Position numbers and translations under genes: made by a program
In this document: piece by piece, positions 44,150 through 53,820 of the stretch
Layout of the letters: every line of letters starts with the position of its first letter
How positions within the stretch are numbered: position 1 is the stretch's first letter
The notes under the pieces: generated by a model
Told to the model about the DNA's origin: nothing
What the model saw: the letters and a program-made list of their open reading frames with translations, nothing else
The model's database searches: none
Assembly (NCBI GenBank): GCA_964293155.1
Contig: CAXYYA010000010.1
Span: 27,051 to 91,050, forward strand
Source: JAQVEB01 sp028698105
GTDB lineage: Bacteria; Bacteroidota; Bacteroidia; Bacteroidales; Dysgonomonadaceae
Direction of reading: 5' to 3'
Length of the DNA: 64,000 bases

Positions 44150-45502
44150 CTAATAATCAATATAATATATAAGCTCCCCTACTTCTTCCGGTTTATTACC
44201 TGCACTATGCATAAAACTTGTGACTGCTAATTTGCTCTGACCAAAAGAAAGGACGCCGGGATTAGCAAAGGAGGTTGAGTTTAGCCATGTAATAGGTCGT
44301 AAAGTATAATAAAATACTCCATTACCCAATAATAAACGCCAACCTCCCCAATCTCCACTTGTTATCTGGGCTTCTTGTAAAACATAATCTGAGTTTGAAT
44401 ATTTAAAATAATCTCTGCCACCAATATTTCCATTATAACCCATTTTCTGGATGTTTTGATTGGAAATCACGTCTTTCCATGCCTTCCATTCTGTGAAATT
44501 TTTTAAAATACCAAATGCTAATTGATCTTTGGCTCTGTTTTCAAAATAATGAAAGCCAATCACGATGTATGAATTTGCCGGTGAGCTGCCTTCTATTTTT
44601 CTTATATCGGGAGTTCCTTCGGCAGTTGGAGCAAATAGCCGGTCTATTGTTTTATCAAAAGAGGGGTTGTTTGACACCAAATTGGCATAAGAAGCGTAGT
44701 ACCTGACTCGGATATTATTCGACCCATGAACTATATCTTGCTCGTTTGCAATAATGTATCCGGATCCCCATTTTTCAATATCTCCTTGGTGAGATCTGTC
44801 TCCCAATTCCGTAATGGATGTCCAATGTTGCAAATCGTTACTTCCCGAAAGATACAATTTAAAGTTGGTAGTGCCGCTAACAATTTGATGATATACACCT
44901 AAGTAAGTGTAATTTTCGTCTGCTTTTACCATTCTTAATACATCCATCCCTCTGTTCATGTGGTCTTTTATATTGTAAATGGGGTTACTTCCGGCTACAT
45001 CATTCAACTTGCTAATTATGGTTCGCGTGGATAAATTGTTTTTAAACCACCATTGATAAGCCATTCGCAGATTATCGGCATTATTTTTAGATTGACAATA
45101 CGCCGTAGAGTTGGTTGTATTGTTTACATTTGCAATAATCAACGTATTCCTGCAATCGTCCAAAGTCATAGTGAGCAATTGCTGGGCTGTGCATATAGTT
45201 GACTCAAGCAAAAATTTATACATGAGAGCCGCCCACGATAGGTCATTGTCATCCATTGCTTGTAATGAAGACAAGGGGGAGTTCGTTTTGGTATCTAAGT
45301 GGTGAATTACCGTATTTCTCAGATTATCGTATGGCCCAGAATGCAGAGATGAAACCGTCATCCAGTCGTTGTAGAGTAATGCTTTTACAAGCATGTTTTC
45401 GTTTTTAATCTTGTTAATTGGGATGGGTACATTTTCTGCATCGTTACCACAATAGCTAAAAAACAAAACTAACAGCAAAAGTAAATAGCTATTTATTTTC
45501 AT
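44150..45502 (-). CDS. PUL lipoprotein, putative beta-propeller, unclassified
   Basis: A 450-residue lipoprotein (signal ending FFSYCG, Cys at about residue 18). The first 150 residues are helical; the rest has alternating strands with GSNDLQHWTSITELG and 'FGILKNFTEWKAWKDV', which recall the blades of GH43/GH32-like five-bladed propellers ('S.DL.HW' pattern). Candidate acids are visible (DIEKWG, NEQDIV), but I cannot assign a family. Being surface-exposed and inside the GH172 locus, it may be a glycan-binding protein or an endo-acting hydrolase. Four nt from the next upstream gene. Confidence 0.7.
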   Translation of the reverse strand: MKINSYLLLLLVLFFSYCGNDAENVPIPINKIKNENMLVKALLYNDWMTVSSLHSGPYDNLRNTVIHHLDTKTNSPLSSLQAMDDNDLSWAALMYKFLLESTICTAQQLLTMTLDDCRNTLIIANVNNTTNSTAYCQSKNNADNLRMAYQWWFKNNLSTRTIISKLNDVAGSNPIYNIKDHMNRGMDVLRMVKADENYTYLGVYHQIVSGTTNFKLYLSGSNDLQHWTSITELGDRSHQGDIEKWGSGYIIANEQDIVHGSNNIRVRYYASYANLVSNNPSFDKTIDRLFAPTAEGTPDIRKIEGSSPANSYIVIGFHYFENRAKDQLAFGILKNFTEWKAWKDVISNQNIQKMGYNGNIGGRDYFKYSNSDYVLQEAQITSGDWGGWRLLLGNGVFYYTLRPITWLNSTSFANPGVLSFGQSKLAVTSFMHSAGNKPEEVGELIYYIDY

Positions 45503-45506
45503 CGTT

Positions 45507-47708
45507 TTACAACGTTATGTTTATATATACCCCATCGGGATTATTTTCAAAAATCAATTTACAGGTTTTACTTTCTTCGTCCCAATTCCATTCTAAATCA
45601 ACTTCCTCATTCTTGTTATTGCCTCTTACTATACAGTTTTTTGGTTTTAAGGGTAGAAGAATTCTCATTACATTGGTCGTATTTATTGGACTTTTTGCTA
45701 CGAAAGAGTAATTGTTTTTTGTAATTTTTTCGTCGTAAACGCGCGACGCTGCTGCTAAAACCTGAGGTTTCTTTTTATCTTTTACACTATTTATATTATA
45801 CAAATATGCTTGCTCACCCGGATTTACAGTTTTATGATCAAGAATAGGTAATTGGGAATCAAATAAATCAATAAACAATCCTCGGGTAGTATATGGGGTT
45901 GAACTCACACTTTCGTCCATTACAGAAATAATTTCATATTGCCCTCTTGTAAGCGTAAAATTATTTTTGAATGAAAGTGATGAGTTTTGATTCTCGTAAA
46001 GTTCTTTAACAACATGAATCAATTGTGAATCATTATTTCTCTCAATGACAAACTCTTTAGGATCTTTACGAATTATATAAATAATTCCTTTTCCATATTT
46101 ATACTGACCTTCTTTTGGCAATGCTCCCAAGTTCATCATTTCAAATAAGTGATCGGCCGGTCGTGCATAGTTGTTGACTCCTGTATTCCACCACTCTAGT
46201 ACATTTTGAAAAGGATCATTGTCTCTACCGCAATAAACAAGTACCCCTCCCGATCTTACCCAATCTGCTATATGTTGATGATAATCTGCAGTCAAAGGTT
46301 TCATATTCGAATAAGACATAAGTAAAACTTCAACATCTTTCCAAGTTTTGGAGTAAGATACATTTTCAATATGAACAGTTTTTACTGGAACCCCTCTTTT
46401 GAGGAATGGCAAGGCTTGTCCATAAAAGTTTGATAATTGCGGATCTTCATATCCAGCATGTGTGGGAAAACGCTGAAACATCAAGGAATTCGACATCAAA
46501 ACCGATATACCGTGAGACCCGTTAACCTTATTGTGTGACAATGGCATTTCATTTAATGTATTTATCATAACCTGCATTTGAGTAGAATAAAAACGAGGAA
46601 TTCTTTCTCTTTCGTCACTATTTGCACTTGTTCTGTAAAGCCCTTCGTAAATTCTATCGGGCCAAGGCATTACTTCGTAATTAGCAATCTGTGGATACAG
46701 CAATTGAGCCGTGAAAGTTGCCTGATAGTTTTTCTTATAATCTGCCCAATCGCGCGGCCAATCTTCGATAGGATCAGTAAGAAAAAACATTTTTCGCCCT
46801 GTTGAAGCTGTCATTGATTCCATGGAGCCATATTCTAAAAAAGCCGTTTCAAAAACTCTCTCTTTAGCAGTTCCGTTATAATAATTGGGTTCACGAGAAG
46901 TTCCTGTCCAAACTTGTGCAATATAACCATCTACAGAAGGAAGAGATGCAAGACTTGCTTCAGGACTGACAATCTGCCATTGAGAATAATTTACCAAAGA
47001 GTGCGTTGGAACATAACAACGAATATTCATTGCTTTACTTTTTCCATATTCTTTAGCGAAAGTGAAACACTCATCAATAGCTCGATAATATAAATAATAT
47101 TTTAACTTATTGGATAAATATGTGTTTTCGGGAGATTCATGCTGAGGGCGCCAATCAAATCCATAGTAATCTTTCCATTCCTTTTTAAAAGCCTCACTAT
47201 AACCTGCCCTTGCCCAAAACTCCGGCTCTTCTAAATGAATAGCATTGATTCCGGCATCAATTACTCTTTTAATATGATTTTGTTTAATGTATTCTAGAAA
47301 GTTTAAACTGGGAACAATATAAGGAACCATTCTGCCATGCCAGATTGTGTCGCCATCTCTTTCAACCTGACCTTCATCTAAATGTCGGTTACCATCCCAT
47401 TGACCGATAAAATAATCTTGATATTCACCCCAAGCGATTCCAGTCATAAAATGAGTACCATATCCCCTATCTCTCCAGCTCTGCACTCGTTCTTCAAATG
47501 TCATATCTGCCCTTTTTTCGGAAGGATTGCCTCCCACTCCGTAAACAATGGCTATATCTGCCCTGACATCTGTGGTTGGTTTCCAAGGTTGGCCGGTCTG
47601 GAATGCTGTTTTTTCTTTATTAACTGTAATTTTATTGCTAAGATTTTGTGATTTGCAATTAACAAGAAGCAAAGAACTAATAATGATACCAAATTTTATT
47701 TTTTTCAT
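45507..47708 (-). CDS. secreted TIM-barrel-like putative glycoside hydrolase, unclassified
   Basis: A 733-residue lipoprotein-like protein (signal ending LLVNCKS, Cys at about residue 18). The amino half looks like a (beta/alpha)8 barrel with AIHLEEPEFWARAGYSEAF (a Glu-rich strand end typical of a retaining hydrolase) and a second acidic strand near FFLTDPIEDWP. The middle (about 430-530) resembles a glutamine-amidotransferase-like trimerisation domain of GH42-type enzymes (VEVLLMSYSNMKPL, WVRSGGVLVYCG), and the end is beta-rich. I do not recognise a CAZy family. It follows a 14-bp-stem hairpin. Confidence 0.72.
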   Translation of the reverse strand: MKKIKFGIIISSLLLVNCKSQNLSNKITVNKEKTAFQTGQPWKPTTDVRADIAIVYGVGGNPSEKRADMTFEERVQSWRDRGYGTHFMTGIAWGEYQDYFIGQWDGNRHLDEGQVERDGDTIWHGRMVPYIVPSLNFLEYIKQNHIKRVIDAGINAIHLEEPEFWARAGYSEAFKKEWKDYYGFDWRPQHESPENTYLSNKLKYYLYYRAIDECFTFAKEYGKSKAMNIRCYVPTHSLVNYSQWQIVSPEASLASLPSVDGYIAQVWTGTSREPNYYNGTAKERVFETAFLEYGSMESMTASTGRKMFFLTDPIEDWPRDWADYKKNYQATFTAQLLYPQIANYEVMPWPDRIYEGLYRTSANSDERERIPRFYSTQMQVMINTLNEMPLSHNKVNGSHGISVLMSNSLMFQRFPTHAGYEDPQLSNFYGQALPFLKRGVPVKTVHIENVSYSKTWKDVEVLLMSYSNMKPLTADYHQHIADWVRSGGVLVYCGRDNDPFQNVLEWWNTGVNNYARPADHLFEMMNLGALPKEGQYKYGKGIIYIIRKDPKEFVIERNNDSQLIHVVKELYENQNSSLSFKNNFTLTRGQYEIISVMDESVSSTPYTTRGLFIDLFDSQLPILDHKTVNPGEQAYLYNINSVKDKKKPQVLAAASRVYDEKITKNNYSFVAKSPINTTNVMRILLPLKPKNCIVRGNNKNEEVDLEWNWDEESKTCKLIFENNPDGVYINITL

Positions 47709-47727
47709 CTTGGAATGAAGTTAAACG

Positions 47728-47764
47728 ACCAAAGTTGTCTGAAAAAAATCCAGACAACTTTGGT
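47728..47764. other. perfect 14-bp stem hairpin in the PUL
   Basis: ACCAAAGTTGTCTG (47728-47741) and its exact reverse complement (47751-47764) with a 9-nt A/T loop, between the DUF3823 gene and the TIM-barrel gene. No U run follows on the minus strand, so it suits an RNA-processing or stabilising element or a partial block that lowers expression of the downstream enzymes relative to susCD. Confidence 0.8.
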
Positions 47765-47783
47765 TTAAATTTAAAGAAATCTT

Positions 47784-48587
47784 CTATCGAGGAATATCTA
47801 CCCTTACCGCGGTGTTATAATTATGACGCCTAACGCCTTCGGTAGCATAGTTTATTCTTGCTGCTGCTCGAATAAATACCGTTCTTCCTGCAGGAATTGT
47901 CCCATTTGTAGTTATTGTAATGGGCTTTCCTAACTGTACTTCAAACTCATTTCCATTGAAGCCTCGTTCTACAGAATACCTGTTATCCCATTCCCTATAC
48001 CCTACAAATGCTACCTGGCTTACAAACAATCGTACATCAGTTACATTCAAGAAATTATCATTATAATTTCCCATAGGTTCAATTTTTGACTTAAAATCCG
48101 CGGGACTTACGGCTCTGTTTACAATAAAAGTTGCGGTTATTTTACCATCTTTAACCGTTGGCTGGCCAACCCACTCTAATTTTAAGAATGGTTGAACTTT
48201 AAATTCAACTTCAGTCACGCCATTAATATCAATATACTTAGTCTCATCTGCAATTGTATCGCCTCGCTGATTCAATCTCACTAGAGGTATAAAAGCTCCG
48301 TCAATTCTAACATTATAATGACCTTTAAATACTTTTGTATTTTGGAAAATACCTTCTTTCATACACCAAAAATCAAAATTGTCGGGAGTTGGGGTTTCTT
48401 TCCAACTTAACTCTCTTAATCTGATTCGGGTACCTTCGCTTCCTTGATCCGTTAAGACCAAATTACCAGTGGCAACATCAACTACACTCCCTTTTATTGT
48501 TTCTTGTGGTTCAAGATAGTTGTCAATTTCACAGGAAGCTAAAAATAAGACTATTAAACCAAAAAATAGACAATATAATTTTTTCAT
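47784..48587 (-). CDS. DUF3823-type SusE/F-position lipoprotein
   Basis: A 267-residue surface lipoprotein (signal ending FLASC, Cys at about residue 19). The DUF3823 pattern is visible: YLEPQETIKGSVVDVATG, GTRIRLREL, then Ig-like strands ending in a second beta domain (from about 150). In Bacteroidota such proteins sit directly after susD and probably bind the glycan at the cell surface, as SusE/SusF do. The hairpin at 47728-47764 follows the gene. Confidence 0.83.
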   Translation of the reverse strand: MKKLYCLFFGLIVLFLASCEIDNYLEPQETIKGSVVDVATGNLVLTDQGSEGTRIRLRELSWKETPTPDNFDFWCMKEGIFQNTKVFKGHYNVRIDGAFIPLVRLNQRGDTIADETKYIDINGVTEVEFKVQPFLKLEWVGQPTVKDGKITATFIVNRAVSPADFKSKIEPMGNYNDNFLNVTDVRLFVSQVAFVGYREWDNRYSVERGFNGNEFEVQLGKPITITTNGTIPAGRTVFIRAAARINYATEGVRRHNYNTAVRVDIPR

Positions 48588-48626
48588 ACTTCTAAATTTA
48601 TATAATTATGTAAATAAGTTAGCTCC

Positions 48627-50672
48627 TTAACGACCGGGTTGTTGATCAATAACAGGGCTTTTTGCTACCTGGTCTCCCGGAATTAAGAAATAATACTCTT
48701 GTTCCGTCATACGAAAACGCATATTATATTCCTCCAAGCCGGCATCGAAAAAGTATTTTCCAGCTTTAGTTGAATAAAACGGATATAGCCCTCTATAAAA
48801 TGCTCCGTCTTGTTGCGTAGATCCGTTCAATGGATCGGAGTGTTGTGTTCTCCAACGTCTGATATCCCAAAGAATTTTATGCTCAAAAGCTAATTCTTTG
48901 CGTCTTTCTTTACGAATAAGTTGCAATCCCGATTCGCCGGCTATCTCTGCCGGAGATAACATAGGATTTGCACCCGCTCTTTCTCTTATTTGCCTTATAG
49001 CTTCATAAGCAACTGCAAGCAACGGTTTTCCATCGGGAGATGTTTGTCCTGCAAGTGATAATTCTGAGGCGGCTTCGGCTAAATTTAAGACTACTTCCCC
49101 CAATCTCATTAAAATAAAATGCTGTTCGGATCGTGCCTCTAATACTAATTCTTGCGGCATATTGGGATTCAACCATTTTCGCACTACGAATCCGGCCATG
49201 GCTCCTGTACGGTCATGTGTAAAGGGCCCACTCTTGCCTCCGGCATTCATTTGAGTTCCGTTAGGTAAAGTTACAACTTCATGATTATTTCCTTCAGCAG
49301 ACAAAAATAAAGACTTGTTACCCGAAAAAGCACCAGAGGCCGTATAAGCATCTACTTGTGTGTAATTTCTTGCACCTGAAAGGCTGTAATCTGTAACTCC
49401 GTTCATGGTTCTCAGAGGGGCAATACCGTTTGTTACGTCTCCGGTGTAAATGCCTCTTCTTATATCAATGGCTTGTCCTTTAAACATTTCTCCAGGTAAA
49501 ATAACAAAAGCTTTCAGACGCGGTTCTGCATTTTTAAAAATATCCGTGACATTATCAAAAAGAATGTATTTTCCGTTATTACCTATAACTTTTATAGTTC
49601 CATCGGCATTTTTTTCAATTCCATCGAACAATTCTACGTAATCGAGCACCGGACTATTACCTGCAGAATAACCATTGCCACCCATTAATTGTCTGGGAAT
49701 ATTATAAGAATCGAATCCATGTGCAAGATCGGGAAACTTATATTCTTTAACAAAAATATTTTCAGGACTGTTTAAATCGAAAAACATGTCAATCATGTTC
49801 TGAGTTTGTCCGTCTTTATCATTTGCAGCCCATTTCTTTTTGTAAAGATCATATTTACCTGACTCTATCACTGCTATAGCAGCGCTATATGCTTCCTTGA
49901 AATATTTTACGGAGGCATCTTTGGAGGCAGCCGGGTCAAAACCTATAACCCGCACTTTGGTTTTCTCACCAAAACCTGTTATTTTATTATACTTTGCAAC
50001 AGATCCGGCATATAACATGGCTTCAGATTTAAAACTCAAAGCGACATATTTGTTTATCATACCCCTTGAGAAACTGGTTGGAGACAAAAGGGAAATTGCC
50101 TGATCGAAGTCGGCCAATACCTGATTCCAAGTTTCTTCTTCCGATGCACGCGGAATCTCTAATTGATCCACGGGTTGCTCCGGATAGTTTAAAACTTTGG
50201 TGACAAGTGGAATTCCTCCGTAGCGTTTTGCCATGGCATAAAATACAAATGCTCTGGCAAAATAACCTTCTCCCATAAAGTGATTGTATTGTGCATCGGT
50301 ATAGTTAGCTTTATACGTGGGTAAAGTCTCAATCAGTTTGTTGATATCGCGAAGAAGGCTAAATGCGCCCGGCCACAAATTACCTCCTTCTCCTGTCATC
50401 GCAAAACAACCATCTCGTCCTATGGAAGAGCCTTCGTTAATACCCGGACATACAAGCCAATCGTGAAAAAAACCGGCACGAGGAGAATACTTAAAATCTT
50501 CATATGGCATTTGGCTATATATTCTTGAAAGATATACGGTCATTCCTTTACTTGTACCGAATAAATCGGGATCTTGAACAATGTTCTTAGGTGGTATATC
50601 CAAAAAATCGGAACATGAAATTGCGAACATCATTATCGCAATTAAAAATGAAAAATAGTATCTGATTTTCAT
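48627..50672 (-). CDS. SusD/RagB family glycan-binding lipoprotein
   Basis: A 681-residue outer-membrane lipoprotein (signal ending FAISCSDFLD, Cys at about residue 20), the lid that binds the oligosaccharide over its SusC partner. TPR-like helices carry the usual motifs LDIPPKN near the start, GEGYFARAFVFYAMAKRYGGIPLVT and, at the end, ERRKELAFEHKILWDIRRW. Longer than a minimal SusD (about 550 aa). Its start is 12 nt from the SusC stop, so the pair is co-translated. Confidence 0.95.
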   Translation of the reverse strand: MKIRYYFSFLIAIMMFAISCSDFLDIPPKNIVQDPDLFGTSKGMTVYLSRIYSQMPYEDFKYSPRAGFFHDWLVCPGINEGSSIGRDGCFAMTGEGGNLWPGAFSLLRDINKLIETLPTYKANYTDAQYNHFMGEGYFARAFVFYAMAKRYGGIPLVTKVLNYPEQPVDQLEIPRASEEETWNQVLADFDQAISLLSPTSFSRGMINKYVALSFKSEAMLYAGSVAKYNKITGFGEKTKVRVIGFDPAASKDASVKYFKEAYSAAIAVIESGKYDLYKKKWAANDKDGQTQNMIDMFFDLNSPENIFVKEYKFPDLAHGFDSYNIPRQLMGGNGYSAGNSPVLDYVELFDGIEKNADGTIKVIGNNGKYILFDNVTDIFKNAEPRLKAFVILPGEMFKGQAIDIRRGIYTGDVTNGIAPLRTMNGVTDYSLSGARNYTQVDAYTASGAFSGNKSLFLSAEGNNHEVVTLPNGTQMNAGGKSGPFTHDRTGAMAGFVVRKWLNPNMPQELVLEARSEQHFILMRLGEVVLNLAEAASELSLAGQTSPDGKPLLAVAYEAIRQIRERAGANPMLSPAEIAGESGLQLIRKERRKELAFEHKILWDIRRWRTQHSDPLNGSTQQDGAFYRGLYPFYSTKAGKYFFDAGLEEYNMRFRMTEQEYYFLIPGDQVAKSPVIDQQPGR

Positions 50673-50683
50673 ATTCGAAAAAT

Positions 50684-53600
50684 TTAAAATGTTACATTTA
50701 AACCAACTGAAACGGTCTTATTCAATGGATATATATAGCCCCATAAATCATTTGTATGCTCGGGGTCCATATATTTTACTTTTGTGATAGTTAGCAAGTT
50801 GTAAGCGTGTGTATAAATTCTTAAATTGCTTATACCCAAATTTTTAGTCATCTTGCTTGGCAATGTGTACCCTAATTCCACACTTTTTAAACGAAGATAA
50901 GCCGCGTTTTCAACGTTAAAAGTTGACCAATAATCGGATAAAGTTCCGGTATATGCAAAATGTCCCGGTATCCATTTAGCGGCAGGATCATATGGATCAA
51001 CTTTAGGGTCTTCCGGGCGCCATCTATCCATAAATTGCACCATCGCGCTCGCATCACCACTACCCCATAAGGGCTCTCTTAGCTGCTCTCCGTATGGAAC
51101 AGAAGCCATGCCTGCTCCTTGAAATAAAAATGCCAGGTCAAAACCTTTATATTGAGCATCACCTGATAAACTAAAATTCATCCACGGCTCCTGGTTAAAC
51201 CGCATTGGATGTCTGTCGTTGTCATTTATTTCGCCGTCTCCGTTCCAGTCTTCGTACCTGTAATCGCCTGGTAGCACACCTCTTCCAACGTAAGTTGGAC
51301 TGTTCCAGATATCTTCCCAACTTTCGTAACGTCCGTTCCCCGGTAATAAAACTGAAACTCCCTGATATCTGTCGTTTTGGTTGTTTTTCCAATTACTCCA
51401 AGAACTACCGATAGGACCTCTTTCAACATACAATCTCTTAATCCTGACTATCGAAAAAATGGTTTTTAATCCATACGAAAAATCATTTATCCTATTTCTG
51501 TGTGAGATTTCCAACTCTCCCCCGAAATTCACATCACTCTCAATATTCTCTTGGGGTAAATTTGCTCCAACAACAGTAGGTATACCTCCATATCTTTGAG
51601 CTAAGAGTCCTTCACGCTTACGTTGAAAATAGTCGGCTGTGATGCCCAGCAACCCATTCCATGCGACGAAATCAAATCCAACATTAAGCGTGTTTGCGGT
51701 GTACCAAGTTATGTTCTGGTTGGGAATGCCTTTGTTATCGGCACTCGCATAAAAATTACCGTCGAAAACATACCCTCCGGTGAACCACCTTCTGTCGGAT
51801 CCGCCGGTGGGATAATTGTAACCTGTTAAGAACTGATATGACAAAGCGCCATCATCTCCCACCTTTCCGTAAGAACCTCTTAATTTTAATTGACTGATAC
51901 TTGGAAATGTTTCTCTGAAAAAAGGCTCTTCTGAGATGCGCCATCCGAGAGCTAATGATGGAAAGAACCCCCATTGTTTATCTTTTGGAAATCTGGATGA
52001 TCCATCATATCTGAATATAAAATCCAATAAATACTTGCTTGCATAATCATAATGCAAAGTTCCAGCCAGACCAAGACTTGCATATTCGTAAAATACGCCT
52101 GCATCCGAGGTCATCCCGCCTTGCTGATCAAGAGCTACACCGGCAAAAAGATAAGGAATCTGAAGAATGAGGTCTCGTTGAGCATTAAAGTTATCTCCTG
52201 CTCTTTTTTGCGTTTCCCAGACCAAGAGTCCGTTAAAGTTATGAACATCTACCGTTTTTGAATAACCTAATGAGGTTTGTGTCAAAAGCTGATAGTTGGA
52301 AACATTTTCTCTCCTTACCTGACTTGGAGAATTACGGGTAAAAGTTTGATAAGTTTGGGATGTTTCATCGTATCTGAACTGATTGTATTCTTTTCTATAT
52401 TGATTGCCGTCCCAAAGATACCAATCATAAGCTATTTGTTCTTTAAGGAAAAGACCAGATACCCATGGAATATCCCAACGAAGACTTGCAGCAGGTTGAA
52501 TCCATTTCCTGTTGTATTTTTTGAAACCTACAAGATCAGCATTGATAAATGAAATTGGATTATCTCCTTCAATCAGACCATGAAAAGGTTTTGTGGGATC
52601 ATTGTTCGCATAAGCAGGAATGTGTGGCCCTTGCCTCCAAAAACCACGAATCACCCACCAAGAATCCACGTTAGGACGATTTTGTTGATCCATTATAAAA
52701 TTCATATTAACATCAAATGTAAGATTATTCGCTATTTTAGCTGTTACATTTGCTCTGGCGTTGTACTTGTCATAATTCAAATCATCTGTTTGAAAAAACC
52801 CACCCTGATATACATATCCTAAACCGAGATAATAGCTTAATTTATCTGTACCGCCAGTAGCGCTTAAACTATGCTGTGTTTGAGGAGCGAAAGATTTAAA
52901 TACAAGAGGGTACCAATCGGTGCTAACTTTTTCTCCTGTCCTATATGCATTAAAATCTTCATCGTCAAAAATTAAACTACCCCCGTTTAAATTATGCATG
53001 GAACGCTCATTTCTTAAAGTCATATAATCAGTAGCGTTTAAAGTTGGAGGTAAGCCCGATGGAATTTGCCAACTAAATGAACCAGAATAATCCAGCTTAT
53101 TCTTTCCTACAGTTCCTTTTTTAGTTGTAACTAAAACTACTCCATTGGCAGCCCTTACACCATATACTGCCGCAGTTGCATCCTTCAAAATTGAGATATT
53201 TTCAATATCATTAGGATCCAACCTTTGAAAAGCTTCCATATTTCTTGGAACTCCATCTATTACTATTAATGGTGAGCCCATTGCACGAATATCCATACGA
53301 TTATCGAAAGAACCAGGCTCGGAGGATCTTTGTGAAACACGCACTCCGGGTAGTTTACCCGTAAGCATGTTCTGAGCGTTTTCATTTTTTGTTAACTTCA
53401 AATCCTCACCGCTTATGGCTGCCACTGCACCTGTTAATGCACCTTTCTTTTGAGTACCATACCCAACAACAACAACTTCATCGAGAAGCTCTGTATCGTT
53501 CGTAAGTATAACTCTTATTGTAGAACTCACAGGTACTTCCTGAGTTTTAAGTCCTACGAAAGAAACTACTAACGTATTATAACCAGCTGGAACCATCAAT

Positions 53601-53779
53601 GAAAAGTTTCCATCGATATCAGATACTGTTCCTTGGCCAGTTCCTTTAATTTGTATTGAAGCGCCAATCACGGACTCTCCAAATTCATCCACAACACTCC
53701 CCGTAACTCGGGTTTGTGCTACAATAAATCCTATATTCAAGATGAATAGGACCAAAAAGTAGTAAACTCTTTTTTTCAT
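50684..53779 (-). CDS. SusC/RagA family TonB-dependent transporter
   Basis: A 1031-residue outer-membrane barrel that imports oligosaccharides using TonB energy. Order: signal peptide, carboxypeptidase-like regulatory domain (about 23-100, VTGSVVDEFGESVIGASI), TonB-box-like DEVVVVGYGTQKK, plug domain (about 120-225; SILKDATAAVYGVRAANGVVLVTTKKG in part), and a 22-strand barrel ending in VSVGLNVTF. No amino STN domain, so signalling through an anti-sigma factor is not expected, in line with the LacI regulator. Paired with SusD downstream. Confidence 0.96.
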   Translation of the reverse strand: MKKRVYYFLVLFILNIGFIVAQTRVTGSVVDEFGESVIGASIQIKGTGQGTVSDIDGNFSLMVPAGYNTLVVSFVGLKTQEVPVSSTIRVILTNDTELLDEVVVVGYGTQKKGALTGAVAAISGEDLKLTKNENAQNMLTGKLPGVRVSQRSSEPGSFDNRMDIRAMGSPLIVIDGVPRNMEAFQRLDPNDIENISILKDATAAVYGVRAANGVVLVTTKKGTVGKNKLDYSGSFSWQIPSGLPPTLNATDYMTLRNERSMHNLNGGSLIFDDEDFNAYRTGEKVSTDWYPLVFKSFAPQTQHSLSATGGTDKLSYYLGLGYVYQGGFFQTDDLNYDKYNARANVTAKIANNLTFDVNMNFIMDQQNRPNVDSWWVIRGFWRQGPHIPAYANNDPTKPFHGLIEGDNPISFINADLVGFKKYNRKWIQPAASLRWDIPWVSGLFLKEQIAYDWYLWDGNQYRKEYNQFRYDETSQTYQTFTRNSPSQVRRENVSNYQLLTQTSLGYSKTVDVHNFNGLLVWETQKRAGDNFNAQRDLILQIPYLFAGVALDQQGGMTSDAGVFYEYASLGLAGTLHYDYASKYLLDFIFRYDGSSRFPKDKQWGFFPSLALGWRISEEPFFRETFPSISQLKLRGSYGKVGDDGALSYQFLTGYNYPTGGSDRRWFTGGYVFDGNFYASADNKGIPNQNITWYTANTLNVGFDFVAWNGLLGITADYFQRKREGLLAQRYGGIPTVVGANLPQENIESDVNFGGELEISHRNRINDFSYGLKTIFSIVRIKRLYVERGPIGSSWSNWKNNQNDRYQGVSVLLPGNGRYESWEDIWNSPTYVGRGVLPGDYRYEDWNGDGEINDNDRHPMRFNQEPWMNFSLSGDAQYKGFDLAFLFQGAGMASVPYGEQLREPLWGSGDASAMVQFMDRWRPEDPKVDPYDPAAKWIPGHFAYTGTLSDYWSTFNVENAAYLRLKSVELGYTLPSKMTKNLGISNLRIYTHAYNLLTITKVKYMDPEHTNDLWGYIYPLNKTVSVGLNVTF

Positions 53780-53820
53780 AAATAATAAATTTAAAAATAA
53801 TTCTTTTAATTCATATCATC

